A program made the translations under genes and the position numbers. From Silvibacterium bohemicum (lineage in GTDB: Bacteria > Acidobacteriota > Terriglobia > Terriglobales > Acidobacteriaceae), in the NCBI RefSeq assembly GCF_001006305.1, contig NZ_LBHJ01000020.1, positions 558,001 to 622,000 of the forward strand: a stretch of 64,000 bases of DNA, read 5' to 3'. Below are positions 35,010 through 43,055 of the stretch, piece after piece. Each line of letters opens with the position of its first letter. Position 1 is the stretch's first letter. The notes under the pieces are model-generated. The model saw only the letters and a list, made by a program, of their open reading frames with translations. It had not been told where the DNA came from and searched no databases.

Positions 35010-35303
35010 TTAGGCGCTCCGCAGCCCAGCTTCGGCAATTGCTGCCGAGATAATCTCGTCCTTCACGCCACGCCTGCGCAGGCTCTCAGCAAGTGCTTTG
35101 GCCGGTGAATTTTCCAATCGCGCCAGATCCTTCCGCAGGCCCTGTCCAATGTAAGCGCGGATCAGAGGTTGATAGCCGGAGAAACCAAGCTCCGGTGCTA
35201 TTTCTTTTAGATCCTCGATGACATCTTCAGGAAGACGCATACTGATCGTGGTCATGGCGCGATCCTTCACCAGCCGCTTCTTCATCCGGTCATTCATCTT
35301 CAT
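35010..35303 (-). CDS. brnA: BrnA-type ribbon-helix-helix antitoxin
   Basis: The 97 residues have a ribbon-helix-helix DNA-binding region (TTISMRLPEDVIEDLKEIAPELG) and a C-terminal tail that would bind the toxin. The gene overlaps the brnT 3' end by 14 bases and reads after it, which is the usual toxin-first order of brnTA. The MTTISMRL start at 35255 is an alternative with a shorter N-terminus. It would repress its own promoter, where a perfect palindrome is seen. Confidence 0.82.
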   Translation of the reverse strand: MKMNDRMKKRLVKDRAMTTISMRLPEDVIEDLKEIAPELGFSGYQPLIRAYIGQGLRKDLARLENSPAKALAESLRRRGVKDEIISAAIAEAGLRSA

Positions 35304-35586
35304 ATCGCCTCCGCTCCTGCGCCGTTGCGATTCGAGCCGAAACGATCCGAATCGTCTCTCCTTCGCGCATGAGGTGAATTACATACAGCACGTTCCAGTC
35401 TTCTGTCAGACCGATAGCAGCTTCCCGCTGTTCTTCATCAGTGCCGCCATCTTCAATCCGAACAAAAGGATCGAAGAAAACCTCGCACGCGTGCTCGAAA
35501 GCCACGCCATGCTTAGCCAAATTGGTCGCAGCCTTCTCCAAATCCCAGGTAAATTGCTGCCCGTGATAAAGGAAAACTGCGTTCAT
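35290..35586 (-). CDS. brnT: BrnT-family ribonuclease toxin
   Basis: The product of 98 residues matches BrnT, an RNase-fold toxin. The family marks are FTWDLEKAATNLAKHGVAFEHA, VFFDPFVRIED and the Arg-rich end RIVSARIATAQERRRYED. The upstream frame opens at 35664, but the ATG at 35586 is preceded by GAGGGCAG and fits the family start. Together with brnA it forms a type II toxin-antitoxin module. The activity is known for the family and was not tested here. Confidence 0.87.
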   Translation of the reverse strand: MNAVFLYHGQQFTWDLEKAATNLAKHGVAFEHACEVFFDPFVRIEDGGTDEEQREAAIGLTEDWNVLYVIHLMREGETIRIVSARIATAQERRRYEDE

Positions 35587-35596
35587 CTGCCCTCTT

Positions 35597-35610
35597 AACG
35601 TATATACGTT
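35597..35610. promoter_or_regulatory. Operator-like palindrome upstream of brnT
   Basis: AACGTATATACGTT is a perfect 14-base palindrome beginning 11 bases upstream of the brnT ATG. TATATAT-rich sequence beside it can serve as a -10 region. A ribbon-helix-helix repressor such as BrnA commonly binds a site of this kind. Confidence 0.65.
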
Positions 35611-35667
35611 GTATATATTAGCAGCAGCACTGTTCAAAACGCCCGCTATGCTTGATACGAGCACCCC

Positions 35668-36342
35668 ATGCCCATCCTCCTCGATACCGATGAAGTTCGC
35701 GTGCTCGGCGCGCTGATCGAAAAAGAGATCACGACGCCGGAGTATTACCCGCTCTCGCTCAATGCGCTGGTCAACGCCTGTAACCAGAAATCAAGCCGCG
35801 ATCCGGTGATGCAGCTGGATGAAATCGCGGTCGAGAGGGCGCTCTCGCGTCTCGAAGAGATGGATCTGGTGCGGCGGGTTCACGACAGCCGCGTGCCCAA
35901 GTTCGAACACCAGTCACGCAGCCGTCTCGACCTGAAGCGGCCGGAGATCGCGGTGCTCTGCCTGCTGATGCTGCGCGGGCCGCAGACGCCGGGCGAGCTG
36001 CGCAACCGCTCCGACCGCCTCTACACCTTCGACGACATTGCCACCGTGCAGGCCACGCTGGAGCGCATGATGCGTCAGCCTACTGAGGAAGACTCCGCGC
36101 AGCGCAAGGAACAGGGGCCGCTGGTAACGCTGCTTTCCCGTCGCTCCGGGGAAAAGGAGGCGCGGTATGCGCACACGCTGTCCGGAATTCCCGAGGTGAC
36201 GCGGAGCGAAGTCGCCATTGCGAGCACAGCCAATGCCAGCACCGATCGGCTTACGCTGCTGGAGGGCGAGGTCGCTGCTCTGCGGGAGCAGCTGGAAGCA
36301 GCGTTAGAACGAATCGCTGTGCTGGAAGCTCTTCGGGGATAG
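35668..36342 (+). CDS. YceH/DUF480 (UPF0502) family protein
   Basis: The 224-residue product begins with LDTDEVRVLGALIEKEITTPEYYPLSLNAL, the family signature. Two winged-helix domains follow: the first contains NACNQKSSRDPVMQLDE, the second starts IAVLCLLMLRGPQTPGELRNR. A coiled coil (LLEGEVAALREQLEAALERIAVLE) ends the protein. The function is unknown; DNA binding is likely from the fold. It is divergent from brnTA, with 81 bases between the two start codons. Confidence 0.92.
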   Translation: MPILLDTDEVRVLGALIEKEITTPEYYPLSLNALVNACNQKSSRDPVMQLDEIAVERALSRLEEMDLVRRVHDSRVPKFEHQSRSRLDLKRPEIAVLCLLMLRGPQTPGELRNRSDRLYTFDDIATVQATLERMMRQPTEEDSAQRKEQGPLVTLLSRRSGEKEARYAHTLSGIPEVTRSEVAIASTANASTDRLTLLEGEVAALREQLEAALERIAVLEALRG

Positions 36343-36407
36343 AGAGTTTTGCCGACCTTTGAGATACCGACATTTATGGCGAAACCGCACGATAAGGCTC
36401 TTTATAT

Positions 36408-37187
36408 TCACACGTTGTTGCCCGTTGCGCTTGGGGTGCTGCTTCCGTACAAGGCATCCAGGCTGGTAAGACTTTGGTCAATTGCTGTTCCTGATTTCGA
36501 CTCCAGGAGAGTCGAGATGATGTTGAGCAGTGGGCTGCTTGATATCGTTCCTGGATTATCCCCAGCGTAGGTTGCGAGGTCGGTGATTTGCTGAGTCCGA
36601 GTCTGCGCCGAGGAAGACGGGGTGTCCGTAGCATGCTCGGAAAGACCATTGATCGTGATGGCGCTAGCCTCCGCTGCTGCGCTCGTGGCGCTGTAGCCTT
36701 GCTGGACTAAATAGTCGCTAATATTTGCTGTGCCTTCTACCATAAGCGCTGCTTCACCTGCAGTATCCCCTTTGCTTATCGCCGTGGATATTCCGCCCGC
36801 TACATTATCGGGCGCGGCAAGCTTTGCCGTGGCGAGAATTGACTGCGCCTCCCCCAAATTGCCTGAAGCGGCCGCGTTCTTTAGGTCGGAGAGATCCGTC
36901 AGGTACTGGGCCGAAGGGGTTGTATACGGACTATCGTATACGTTCGAACTCGACAGGCTCGACGTATACGTATCGATCGCGCTCCCCACACCGGCGAGGT
37001 TGTCTGAGTTCAATATGTCTGTATTGAGAACGGAGAACAGGCTGTCGGCATTCGACGCGTTCACCGTATTCGCATCTCCACCCAAAGCGAAATCGATGCT
37101 CTCTGTGCTTAGTGATACCGGGTTCGAAGCTGCTGTGTTTCCTCCTACGTAGCCTGCGTTACTGCCTAATCCAGAAATGCCGGTCAT
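36408..37187 (-). CDS. Ser/Asn/Thr-rich protein of unknown function
   Basis: The 259 residues contain no Cys and no Trp. Composition is dominated by Ser, Ala, Thr, Asn, Gly and Leu, unlike neighbouring proteins. Residues about 90-115 (LTDLSDLKNAAASGNLGEAQSI) resemble short helical repeats found in some extracellular or cell-surface proteins. There is no classical signal peptide at the Met-Thr-Gly-Ile start. AGGGGG lies eight bases upstream of the ATG. Its base composition is lower in GC than the surroundings. A gene-free 443-base region lies upstream. I do not recognise it. Confidence 0.55.
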   Translation of the reverse strand: MTGISGLGSNAGYVGGNTAASNPVSLSTESIDFALGGDANTVNASNADSLFSVLNTDILNSDNLAGVGSAIDTYTSSLSSSNVYDSPYTTPSAQYLTDLSDLKNAAASGNLGEAQSILATAKLAAPDNVAGGISTAISKGDTAGEAALMVEGTANISDYLVQQGYSATSAAAEASAITINGLSEHATDTPSSSAQTRTQQITDLATYAGDNPGTISSSPLLNIISTLLESKSGTAIDQSLTSLDALYGSSTPSATGNNV

Positions 37188-37211
37188 GAAAGTACCCCCT
37201 GATCAGCTCCA

Positions 37212-37227
37212 AGCACGCCGGGAACCA
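37212..37227 (-). promoter_or_regulatory. Possible sigma-54-like -24/-12 element
   Basis: On the minus strand TGGTTCCCGGCGTGCT has GG and GC separated by 10 bases, the spacing of sigma-54 promoters, about 25 bases before the ATG of the Ser/Asn-rich gene. Only part of the consensus matches, and TATAAG at 37231-37236 is a competing -10 box. Confidence 0.25.
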
Positions 37228-37357
37228 TTCCTTATACTGGCTTCCCTTTAACCTAAATTACAAATAATGTTGAGATTTCTTATTGAGTTAGTAAGTGGAT
37301 AACTCACACAATGGCTAACTCAGCCCATACGGCACTTCCAAATCAACAAGCATAGGG

Positions 37358-37396
37358 CGGCAAAACTTGCCGATCAAAGATGGGCAAGTTTTGCCG
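37358..37396. repeat. Perfect 14-base inverted repeat
   Basis: CGGCAAAACTTGCC pairs exactly with GGCAAGTTTTGCCG across an 11-base loop. It could be a terminator or a protein-binding site. Neither is established. Confidence 0.6.
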
Positions 37397-37630
37397 GGGG
37401 TGTGCCAGTTGCGTGCGACGATCCGTTGAAAAATCTCCGCTGCCGGGCGAGTCCTGATACATCTCGCCCGGAGAAGCGGGGGGCGCGTGACGTCCTTTGT
37501 CGATCACTACCACGCAGTTGTGCCGTCCTCATGGAACAAGGAGCCTGCATAGTTGGCTTCCTGTCGATGCACTTCCCAATCCCATCCCGAAGCACACCTG
37601 ATCGAATTCCTGTAAAACATTCCTATCGCC

Positions 37631-38398
37631 ATGCCAATCGCCAAGAAAGCCCCGACCAAGCCAACAAAGACTGCAAGCAAGAAGACGGCTTCCGCAAAAG
37701 CGGTCGAGAAGAAGCCGCTGACCGCACAATCAAAGGCCGGCGCGAAGTCTGACCTGGCGCCGGAGCGCATTGCCGACATCCTGAAGCGTCTGCAGGAGGC
37801 GTATCCCAACGCGGAGTGTGCGCTGCACCATCGCAACGCCTGGGAGCTGCTGGTGGCGACCATCCTCTCGGCGCAGTGCACCGATGTTCGCGTGAACATG
37901 GTCACGCCGGAGCTCTTTCGCAAATACCCCACGCCGAATGCCATGGCCGAGGCTTCTCTGCCCGCCATCGAGGAGGAGATTCGCTCCACCGGCTTCTACC
38001 GCAACAAGGCCAAGTCCATCTCCGGCGCGGCCAAGAAGATCATCGGCGACTTCAAAGGCCAGGTCCCACGCACGCTGGCCGAACTTACGACAGTTCCGGG
38101 CGCGGCGCGCAAGACGGCCAGCGTGGTGCTTGGCGTGGCATATGGACTGGCCGAGGGCATCGTGGTCGATACGCATGTGCTGCGCCTCTCGAAGCGCCTG
38201 AGTCTTACCCAGGCCACGGAGCCGAAGAAGGTCGAACAGGATCTGATGCAGATCATTCCTAAAGACCACTGGATTCAGTTCTCGCACGAGCTGATCCATC
38301 ACGGACGGCAGGTGTGCATCGCGCGCAAGCCACGCTGCGTGGATTGCACGCTGGAGACGGTGTGCCACTCATCGGATAAGACGTGGAGTAGCTGGTAG
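37631..38398 (+). CDS. nth: Endonuclease III (DNA glycosylase/AP lyase)
   Basis: It removes oxidised pyrimidines from DNA and cuts the abasic site. The helix-hairpin-helix region TTVPGAARKTASVVLG carries catalytic Lys161, and Asp180 is in VVDTHVLRLSKR. The 4Fe-4S cluster ligands are Cys229-X6-Cys236-X2-Cys239-X5-Cys245. The enzyme has 255 residues, about 40 more than usual, because of a Lys/Ala-rich N-terminal tail (residues 1-40, KKAPTKPTKTASKKTASAK). The tail is basic and may add DNA contact. It converges with hemD. Confidence 0.95.
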   Translation: MPIAKKAPTKPTKTASKKTASAKAVEKKPLTAQSKAGAKSDLAPERIADILKRLQEAYPNAECALHHRNAWELLVATILSAQCTDVRVNMVTPELFRKYPTPNAMAEASLPAIEEEIRSTGFYRNKAKSISGAAKKIIGDFKGQVPRTLAELTTVPGAARKTASVVLGVAYGLAEGIVVDTHVLRLSKRLSLTQATEPKKVEQDLMQIIPKDHWIQFSHELIHHGRQVCIARKPRCVDCTLETVCHSSDKTWSSW

Positions 38399-38461
38399 GG
38401 AGCAGCTAAAAAGCGGGTGGCTGAGAAGCGGTTCGCTTAAGTCCGGTCAGCTAAGAAACGG

Positions 38462-39265
38462 TTAGCGAACGGCTAAAACCTGCACGGTTGCAGCGATCAA
38501 TCCGTGCAGGTCGTGGGGGCTGGCTTCGGTGGATGGTTCCCATTGATGGTCGCGTAGGGTTTGGCTGGTGACCGGTCCAATCGAGATGGCTTTCATCTCC
38601 TCAGGAGGACGGTCGATTCCGGCTTCCTGCAGCAGCAGAAAGAAGTTTGTCACCGCAGAGGAACTGGTGAAGGTTGCCGCGTGTGGAATTGTCTGCTCCG
38701 AGGCAAAAACTTCTGCGATCCTTTTCGCTGAGTTTTCCGGAACCATCGTCCGGTAAGCATCGATGACGTCGATATGTGCCCCGTGCGCAAGGAGCGTCTC
38801 CGGAATAATGTCCCGCGCTATCGCCGACCTGGCCAGGAGCACGCGCGCGCCGGAAAGATTATCACCGAGAGAAATCAGGAGCGATTCCGCGACGTATTCC
38901 TTCGGCGTTATGTGAACGCTGAGCGCAATTTCGCGCAAGGCGTGCGCGGTTGCCGATCCCACAGCAGCGATCTTCAGATGTGTAAAAGCGTTTGCATCGA
39001 TTCCGGTCACGGCCATGCGCTCGGCCAGAACGCGAACCGTGTTGGCGCTGGTCACAATGAGCCACTGGTAGCGATCCAGGCTGCGAAGAGCGGCGTCCAG
39101 CGGGTCGTAAGAAGCAGGCGGCAGAATTTCGATTGCGGGAATTTCGATAACCTCTGCACCCTGCGCCATGAGCTGCGACGAGAGCTGTCCGGCCTGGTGG
39201 CGGGCGCGGGTGACCAGAATTCGTTTCCCGGTCAGCGGCTGCATTCCGCTTTCGTCTGCGATCAC
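38462..39265 (-). CDS. hemD: Uroporphyrinogen-III synthase HemD
   Basis: It closes hydroxymethylbilane to uroporphyrinogen III. The 267 residues form the two-lobed HemD fold: KRILVTRARHQAGQLSSQL at the N-terminus, IPAIEILPP, WLIVTSANTV, AAVGSATAHAL, ATFTSSSAVTNF and AISIGPVTSQTLRD. Sequence identity in this family is low, but these marks and the neighbours leave little doubt. A GTG at 39265 overlaps the hemC stop by four bases. A later ATG at 39244 is possible. It is the last gene of hemX-hemA-hemC-hemD. Confidence 0.92.
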   Translation of the reverse strand: MIADESGMQPLTGKRILVTRARHQAGQLSSQLMAQGAEVIEIPAIEILPPASYDPLDAALRSLDRYQWLIVTSANTVRVLAERMAVTGIDANAFTHLKIAAVGSATAHALREIALSVHITPKEYVAESLLISLGDNLSGARVLLARSAIARDIIPETLLAHGAHIDVIDAYRTMVPENSAKRIAEVFASEQTIPHAATFTSSSAVTNFFLLLQEAGIDRPPEEMKAISIGPVTSQTLRDHQWEPSTEASPHDLHGLIAATVQVLAVR

Positions 39266-40251
39266 GGCGTGGTGACGCCGGTCTGAAGCGGCGGCGATTC
39301 GATCAACGCGAGAATTGGCCCAGCTCCCTGCTCGACGAGATGAGCAGCCAGCTTCTTCCCCAGAGCTTCGGGACTTTCATCGTGGCGGCAATCGAGTTCA
39401 GCGCGCAGGATGCTGGCCCCGTCCGGCGAAGCGACCACGCCCAGAATGTCGAAGCCATTCGAGATCGGCCAGCAGTGCACGCCGATGGGCACCTGGCAGC
39501 CTCCGCCGAGCGCGGCGAGCGTTGCGCGTTCCGCGGTGACGGCGAAGCGGGTCGCGGCGTCATCGAGAAAGGCCAGGGCTTCGAGGGTCGCGGTGTCCTC
39601 CGCGCGCGCTTCGATGGCCAGCGCACCTTGGCCCGGCGCGGGGCAAAGGATCAACGAGGGAAAGCGCTCGCGAAGATCTTCCGTACGCTCCAGGCGATCA
39701 AGGCCGGCGGCCGCGAGGATGATGGCTTCCACCTGGCCCTCGGCGAGCTTGCGCAGGCGCGTGTCGACGTTGCCGCGAAACTCGACGTATTCCAGATCGC
39801 GGCGCTGCGCGCGAAGCTGCGACTGGCGGCGCAGGCTGCTGGTGCCCACGCGCGCGCCCTGCGGCAAAGAGGCGAAGGTCTCATACTTCACCGAAACGAA
39901 TACGTCGGAAGCATCGGCGCGTACGGGGATAGCAGCAATCGTAAAGGGATCGGCAAGATCAGTCGGCAGATCCTTCAGGCTGTGGACGGCGAGATCGATG
40001 CGTTTCTCGAGAAGTGCTTCTTCGATCTCCTTGGTGAAGATGCCCTTCGAACCCGTCTGCACGCCAACCTGAGCGAAGGTTAAATGCTGCATCGCGTCGC
40101 CAGTGGTGCGGATAATCTCGATGGAAACTTCGTGGCCGCGGGCGCGGAGTTTGTCCGCGATGTGATGGGCCTGCCAGAGAGCCAGCTGCGATCCGCGTGA
40201 GCCGATGCGCAGGGCGCAGAGTGCAGAGTGCGGAGGATTGCGATCAGTCAT
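39262..40251 (-). CDS. hemC: Hydroxymethylbilane synthase HemC
   Basis: It joins four porphobilinogens through a dipyrromethane cofactor. Family marks in the 329 residues are LRIGSRGSQLALWQAHHIAD, KGIFTKEIEEALLEKRIDLAVHSLKDLP, GTSSLRRQSQLRAQRRDLEY, FRGNVDTRLRKL and the cofactor-binding Cys in LGGGCQVPIGVHC. The ATG at 40251 has AGGA five bases upstream and overlaps hemA by eight bases. A TTG at 40263 would also work but is less likely. HemB is not in this cluster. Confidence 0.96.
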   Translation of the reverse strand: MTDRNPPHSALCALRIGSRGSQLALWQAHHIADKLRARGHEVSIEIIRTTGDAMQHLTFAQVGVQTGSKGIFTKEIEEALLEKRIDLAVHSLKDLPTDLADPFTIAAIPVRADASDVFVSVKYETFASLPQGARVGTSSLRRQSQLRAQRRDLEYVEFRGNVDTRLRKLAEGQVEAIILAAAGLDRLERTEDLRERFPSLILCPAPGQGALAIEARAEDTATLEALAFLDDAATRFAVTAERATLAALGGGCQVPIGVHCWPISNGFDILGVVASPDGASILRAELDCRHDESPEALGKKLAAHLVEQGAGPILALIESPPLQTGVTTP

Positions 40252-41569
40252 TCTCTTCCTCAAAGGAATGCGGGTGCCCCGCCTCTCGATGCGACGTGGG
40301 ACTCACTGACTCTTGAGTCTCATTCAACTGGAAGGCGGTGCGGATTGCATTCAGCGCGTCAGTGTTGCCATCGCGAGCCGCGCTCTTGAGCGCCTGCAGG
40401 GGATGATGCAGGAATTTGTTCACCAGCCCACGCGTGACGGCTTCGACTGCGGCCATCTGATCTGGAGTGAGCGACTGCAGCCGCGAATGCGCGCGCCGCA
40501 GCTCGGCCTGCCGCACGCTTTCGGCATAGGATTGCAGACCGACCAGGGTCGGCACCACGTCCAGCGACTCGATGCGGCGCTGGTAGCGAGCCACTTCCTC
40601 CTGAAGAATCGTCTCAGCGCGCTCGGCCTCGCGCGAACGCCCGGTGAGATTCGAAGTTGCCAGCGATTGCAGATCGTCGATGTCGTAGAGGAAGATGCCG
40701 TCCAGCCGGTTCATCTCGGGCTCGACATCGCGCGGCACGGCAATATCGATGAAGATCATGGGGCGGTTGCGGCGGCGGTGCAAAAACTGCTGCGCGTGTG
40801 GCGTGCGGAAGAGGAACTCCGGCGATCCGGTGGAAGTGATGACGATGTCGGCTTCGTCGCCGCGCGTGTAGAGATCTTCGAAGCGGATGACGTGGCCATC
40901 GAACTTCTGCGCCATCTTCACCGCCCGCTCGTGGGTGCGGTTGGATATCAGCAGCGAGCTCGCACCGTGTCCCAAGAGGTGACGGGCAGCCAGCTCGCTC
41001 ATCTTGCCTGCTCCCACCAGGAGCACGCGCTTGCCTTCGAGCGAACCGAAGATCTTTCGCGCCAGATCGACAGCTACCGATGCAATGGATACCGAAGAAG
41101 CGCCGATCTGCGTCTCGCTGCGGATCTTTTTCGCGGTGGAGAAGGCGCCCTGCAGCAGCCGTTCCAAATTTCCGCCGACCGCGCCGACGGAACGGGCGAC
41201 GGTGTAGGACTCTTTTACCTGGCCGAGAATCTGCGGCTCGCCAACCACCATCGAGTCGAGGCTGGAGGCGACGCGGAAGAGATGGCGGACGGCTTCAGTC
41301 TCACGATAGTGATAAAGATGCGGAAGCAGCGAAGCAGCGTCGACCGAATACTGGCGATTGAGATACGTCTCCAGCTCCGGGTCATCGCCTTCGTAGGCGA
41401 CCAGCAGCTCCACGCGATTGCAGGTGGAAAGAATCAGGCCTTCGCGAATGCCGGGATGCGAGAGCAGCGAGCGCGTCTCCTCGGCGAGCTGATCCGGAGC
41501 GATAGCCAGCCGCTCGCGCAACTCGACGGGCGCGGTCTTGTGATTCAGGCCTGTGAGCAATATCTTCAT
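40244..41569 (-). CDS. hemA: Glutamyl-tRNA reductase HemA
   Basis: The enzyme reduces glutamyl-tRNA to glutamate-1-semialdehyde, the first step of haem synthesis from glutamate. The 441 residues start LTGLNHKTAPVELRERLAI. Cys50 in LSTCNRVELL is the nucleophile. The NADPH site is GKRVLLVGAGKMSELAARHL, and FIDIAVPRDVEPE follows. The C-terminal domain gives the dimer helix. The frame extends to 41719, but the ATG at 41569 overlaps the hemX stop by four bases and gives the family start. The order hemX-hemA-hemC-hemD is a classical hem operon. Confidence 0.96.
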   Translation of the reverse strand: MKILLTGLNHKTAPVELRERLAIAPDQLAEETRSLLSHPGIREGLILSTCNRVELLVAYEGDDPELETYLNRQYSVDAASLLPHLYHYRETEAVRHLFRVASSLDSMVVGEPQILGQVKESYTVARSVGAVGGNLERLLQGAFSTAKKIRSETQIGASSVSIASVAVDLARKIFGSLEGKRVLLVGAGKMSELAARHLLGHGASSLLISNRTHERAVKMAQKFDGHVIRFEDLYTRGDEADIVITSTGSPEFLFRTPHAQQFLHRRRNRPMIFIDIAVPRDVEPEMNRLDGIFLYDIDDLQSLATSNLTGRSREAERAETILQEEVARYQRRIESLDVVPTLVGLQSYAESVRQAELRRAHSRLQSLTPDQMAAVEAVTRGLVNKFLHHPLQALKSAARDGNTDALNAIRTAFQLNETQESVSPTSHREAGHPHSFEEEND

Positions 41570-42381
41570 GGAGCGCTGAACCTGTGCACTGTACTGAATA
41601 GATTCGCGGCCCACACACTCAGCATCACCAGAAAGACGATGGAGGATAAATAAACGGCGCGGCGGCCGCGCAGGCCGGTGCTGCGGCGCACAAAGAGCAT
41701 CACCACGTACAGGCCCCACATCACGAAGGACAGCAAGACTTTAGGATCGGCGAAGTAGGCCGCACCTACGCTCTCCTGGGCGATGAGCGAACCGGCGAGA
41801 AGTCCAATGGTCATGCCATGGAAACCGAGAATGAGCGTTCTTTGGGCGATCTGATCCATCGTATCGAGGGGCGGCAGCCAGTTCAGGAAGCCGGGCGAGC
41901 GCTTGTCCTTAAGCCGCCTCTCTTGAATTAGATAGAGAAAGCTGGCGATGAGACTGAAAATAAGCGCCGCGTAGGCCATCAGCAGGGCCGTGACGTGAAC
42001 GAAAAGCCAGCCGCTGCGAATGACGGGCGAAGCAAAGGTGTACTTGTCAGGCCCGAGCGCCGGCACCACGACCAATAAAAAGGCCAGGGGAAGCGCAAAA
42101 ATCCCGAAAGACAGGGTCCGATAGCGTAAGGCAATGACCAGAAAGACCGTGGAAATCAGCAAGGCCAGCATGGACTGAACCTCATGCATTCCCACCGGCA
42201 TCAGGCGGTGCGCAAGGGCCAGCATTTCCACCGAGGAGACCAGGTGCGCAAACCAGGCTAGCCCGGCCAGCGGAAGGCAGATCGTTCTCCATCGCGGCCG
42301 GTTGCCGAAGACGGCGGCGAAGACCGACACGGAGGCCAGTCCATAGAGAACCGCAGCCAATCGGAGCCACAAGAGAAACAT
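41566..42381 (-). CDS. HemX/CcsA-like cytochrome c assembly-family membrane protein
   Basis: The product of 271 residues has eight predicted helices (for example LWLRLAAVLYGLASVSVFAAVF and LFVHVTALLMAYAALIFSLIAS) and belongs to the CcsA/CcmC/HemX group. The full Trp-rich haem-handling motif is not evident: only VMWGLYVVML remains. It therefore resembles HemX, the partner of HemA in Bacillus that lowers HemA levels, more than a CcsA haem exporter. The ATG at 42381 gives a membrane start. The frame opens at 42519. It is the first gene of the hem operon. Confidence 0.85.
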   Translation of the reverse strand: MFLLWLRLAAVLYGLASVSVFAAVFGNRPRWRTICLPLAGLAWFAHLVSSVEMLALAHRLMPVGMHEVQSMLALLISTVFLVIALRYRTLSFGIFALPLAFLLVVVPALGPDKYTFASPVIRSGWLFVHVTALLMAYAALIFSLIASFLYLIQERRLKDKRSPGFLNWLPPLDTMDQIAQRTLILGFHGMTIGLLAGSLIAQESVGAAYFADPKVLLSFVMWGLYVVMLFVRRSTGLRGRRAVYLSSIVFLVMLSVWAANLFSTVHRFSAP

Positions 42382-42608
42382 AATTGCCTTAAACGGAAGT
42401 AGATTCTTCAGTATAAGCGTTTCTGTGCAGGCGTTGCGGGGAGCAGCGGTCGCGCGCAGCGCATCCCCGGACCGTGATCCCGCGAAAAAGGATCGCCGAA
42501 AAGTTTGACCATGCGTCAATCGTTGTTATTCCTGCACCGATGGTCGTATCCGGAGCACATCCAAGTCTGTGAGGCATGTCACAATCCTGCCGAATCGGAG
42601 AGAAATTT

Positions 42609-42872
42609 ATGGATTATCGTGTGAAACCGGGCGACCTTCAGGAAGATCAAGTTTCCTCTTACCTGGAAAGCCAGTCGGCGAAGCTGCCTTCGAGCTTTTA
42701 TCTGGGAGCAGCCATTGCTTCCATGGCCGCATCGCTGGCCCTGAAGGCTGCGGGGAAAGACAACTACGCGCTGTTCATCGGGCAATGGGCAGCCCCATTC
42801 CTGATCATTGGGACATATAACAAGATGGTGAAACAGCACGGCAGCGACCCCACGGCACGAGCCACCAACTAG
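42609..42872 (+). CDS. Small membrane protein, unknown function
   Basis: The 87 residues are unrecognised. Two membrane segments are likely: FYLGAAIASMAASLALKAAG and LFIGQWAAPFLIIGTYNKM. The start was chosen at 42609 because GGAGAG lies about six bases upstream. The frame opens at 42576. It lies divergent from the hem operon, about 230 bases from its first ATG. Confidence 0.65.
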   Translation: MDYRVKPGDLQEDQVSSYLESQSAKLPSSFYLGAAIASMAASLALKAAGKDNYALFIGQWAAPFLIIGTYNKMVKQHGSDPTARATN

Positions 42873-43020
42873 CTCCCGCATCCGCCTTTCCGGCCCCCCC
42901 TTTCCGACAGCAAAGTCGTAAAGAATGGGCGCTCAAGCATGGGCGAAGCGAGCGAAGCAGTAACCGAACGCGCCGAAGGCGCAGACGTCTGGGCGACAAG
43001 TGCCGGCTAGTCCCACTGGT

Positions 43021-43050
43021 GGCCAGCATGTCCTTCGCGATATGCTGGCC
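43021..43050. promoter_or_regulatory. Hairpin five bases upstream of mutS start
   Basis: GGCCAGCAT and ATGCTGGCC form a nine-pair stem with a 12-base loop, followed by TTTCC and the mutS GTG. No Shine-Dalgarno sequence is visible between the stem and the start. It could hide the start region or end an upstream transcript. Confidence 0.55.
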
Positions 43051-43055
43051 TTTCC

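Larger units (their letters stand above)
37188..37630. other. AT-richer gene-free region with inverted repeat
   Basis: No convincing gene is seen. It holds the leader of the Ser/Asn-rich gene on one side and of nth on the other. A 14-base perfect inverted repeat (CGGCAAAACTTGCC and its complement) lies at 37358-37396 around an 11-base loop. ORFs at 37374-37595 and 37402-37752 have no family resemblance. Confidence 0.6.

Noticed and set aside
37374-37595. Possible 73-residue gene in the gap before nth
   Set aside because: It is low-complexity Arg/Ser-rich translation with no start signal, and it overlaps the inverted repeat.
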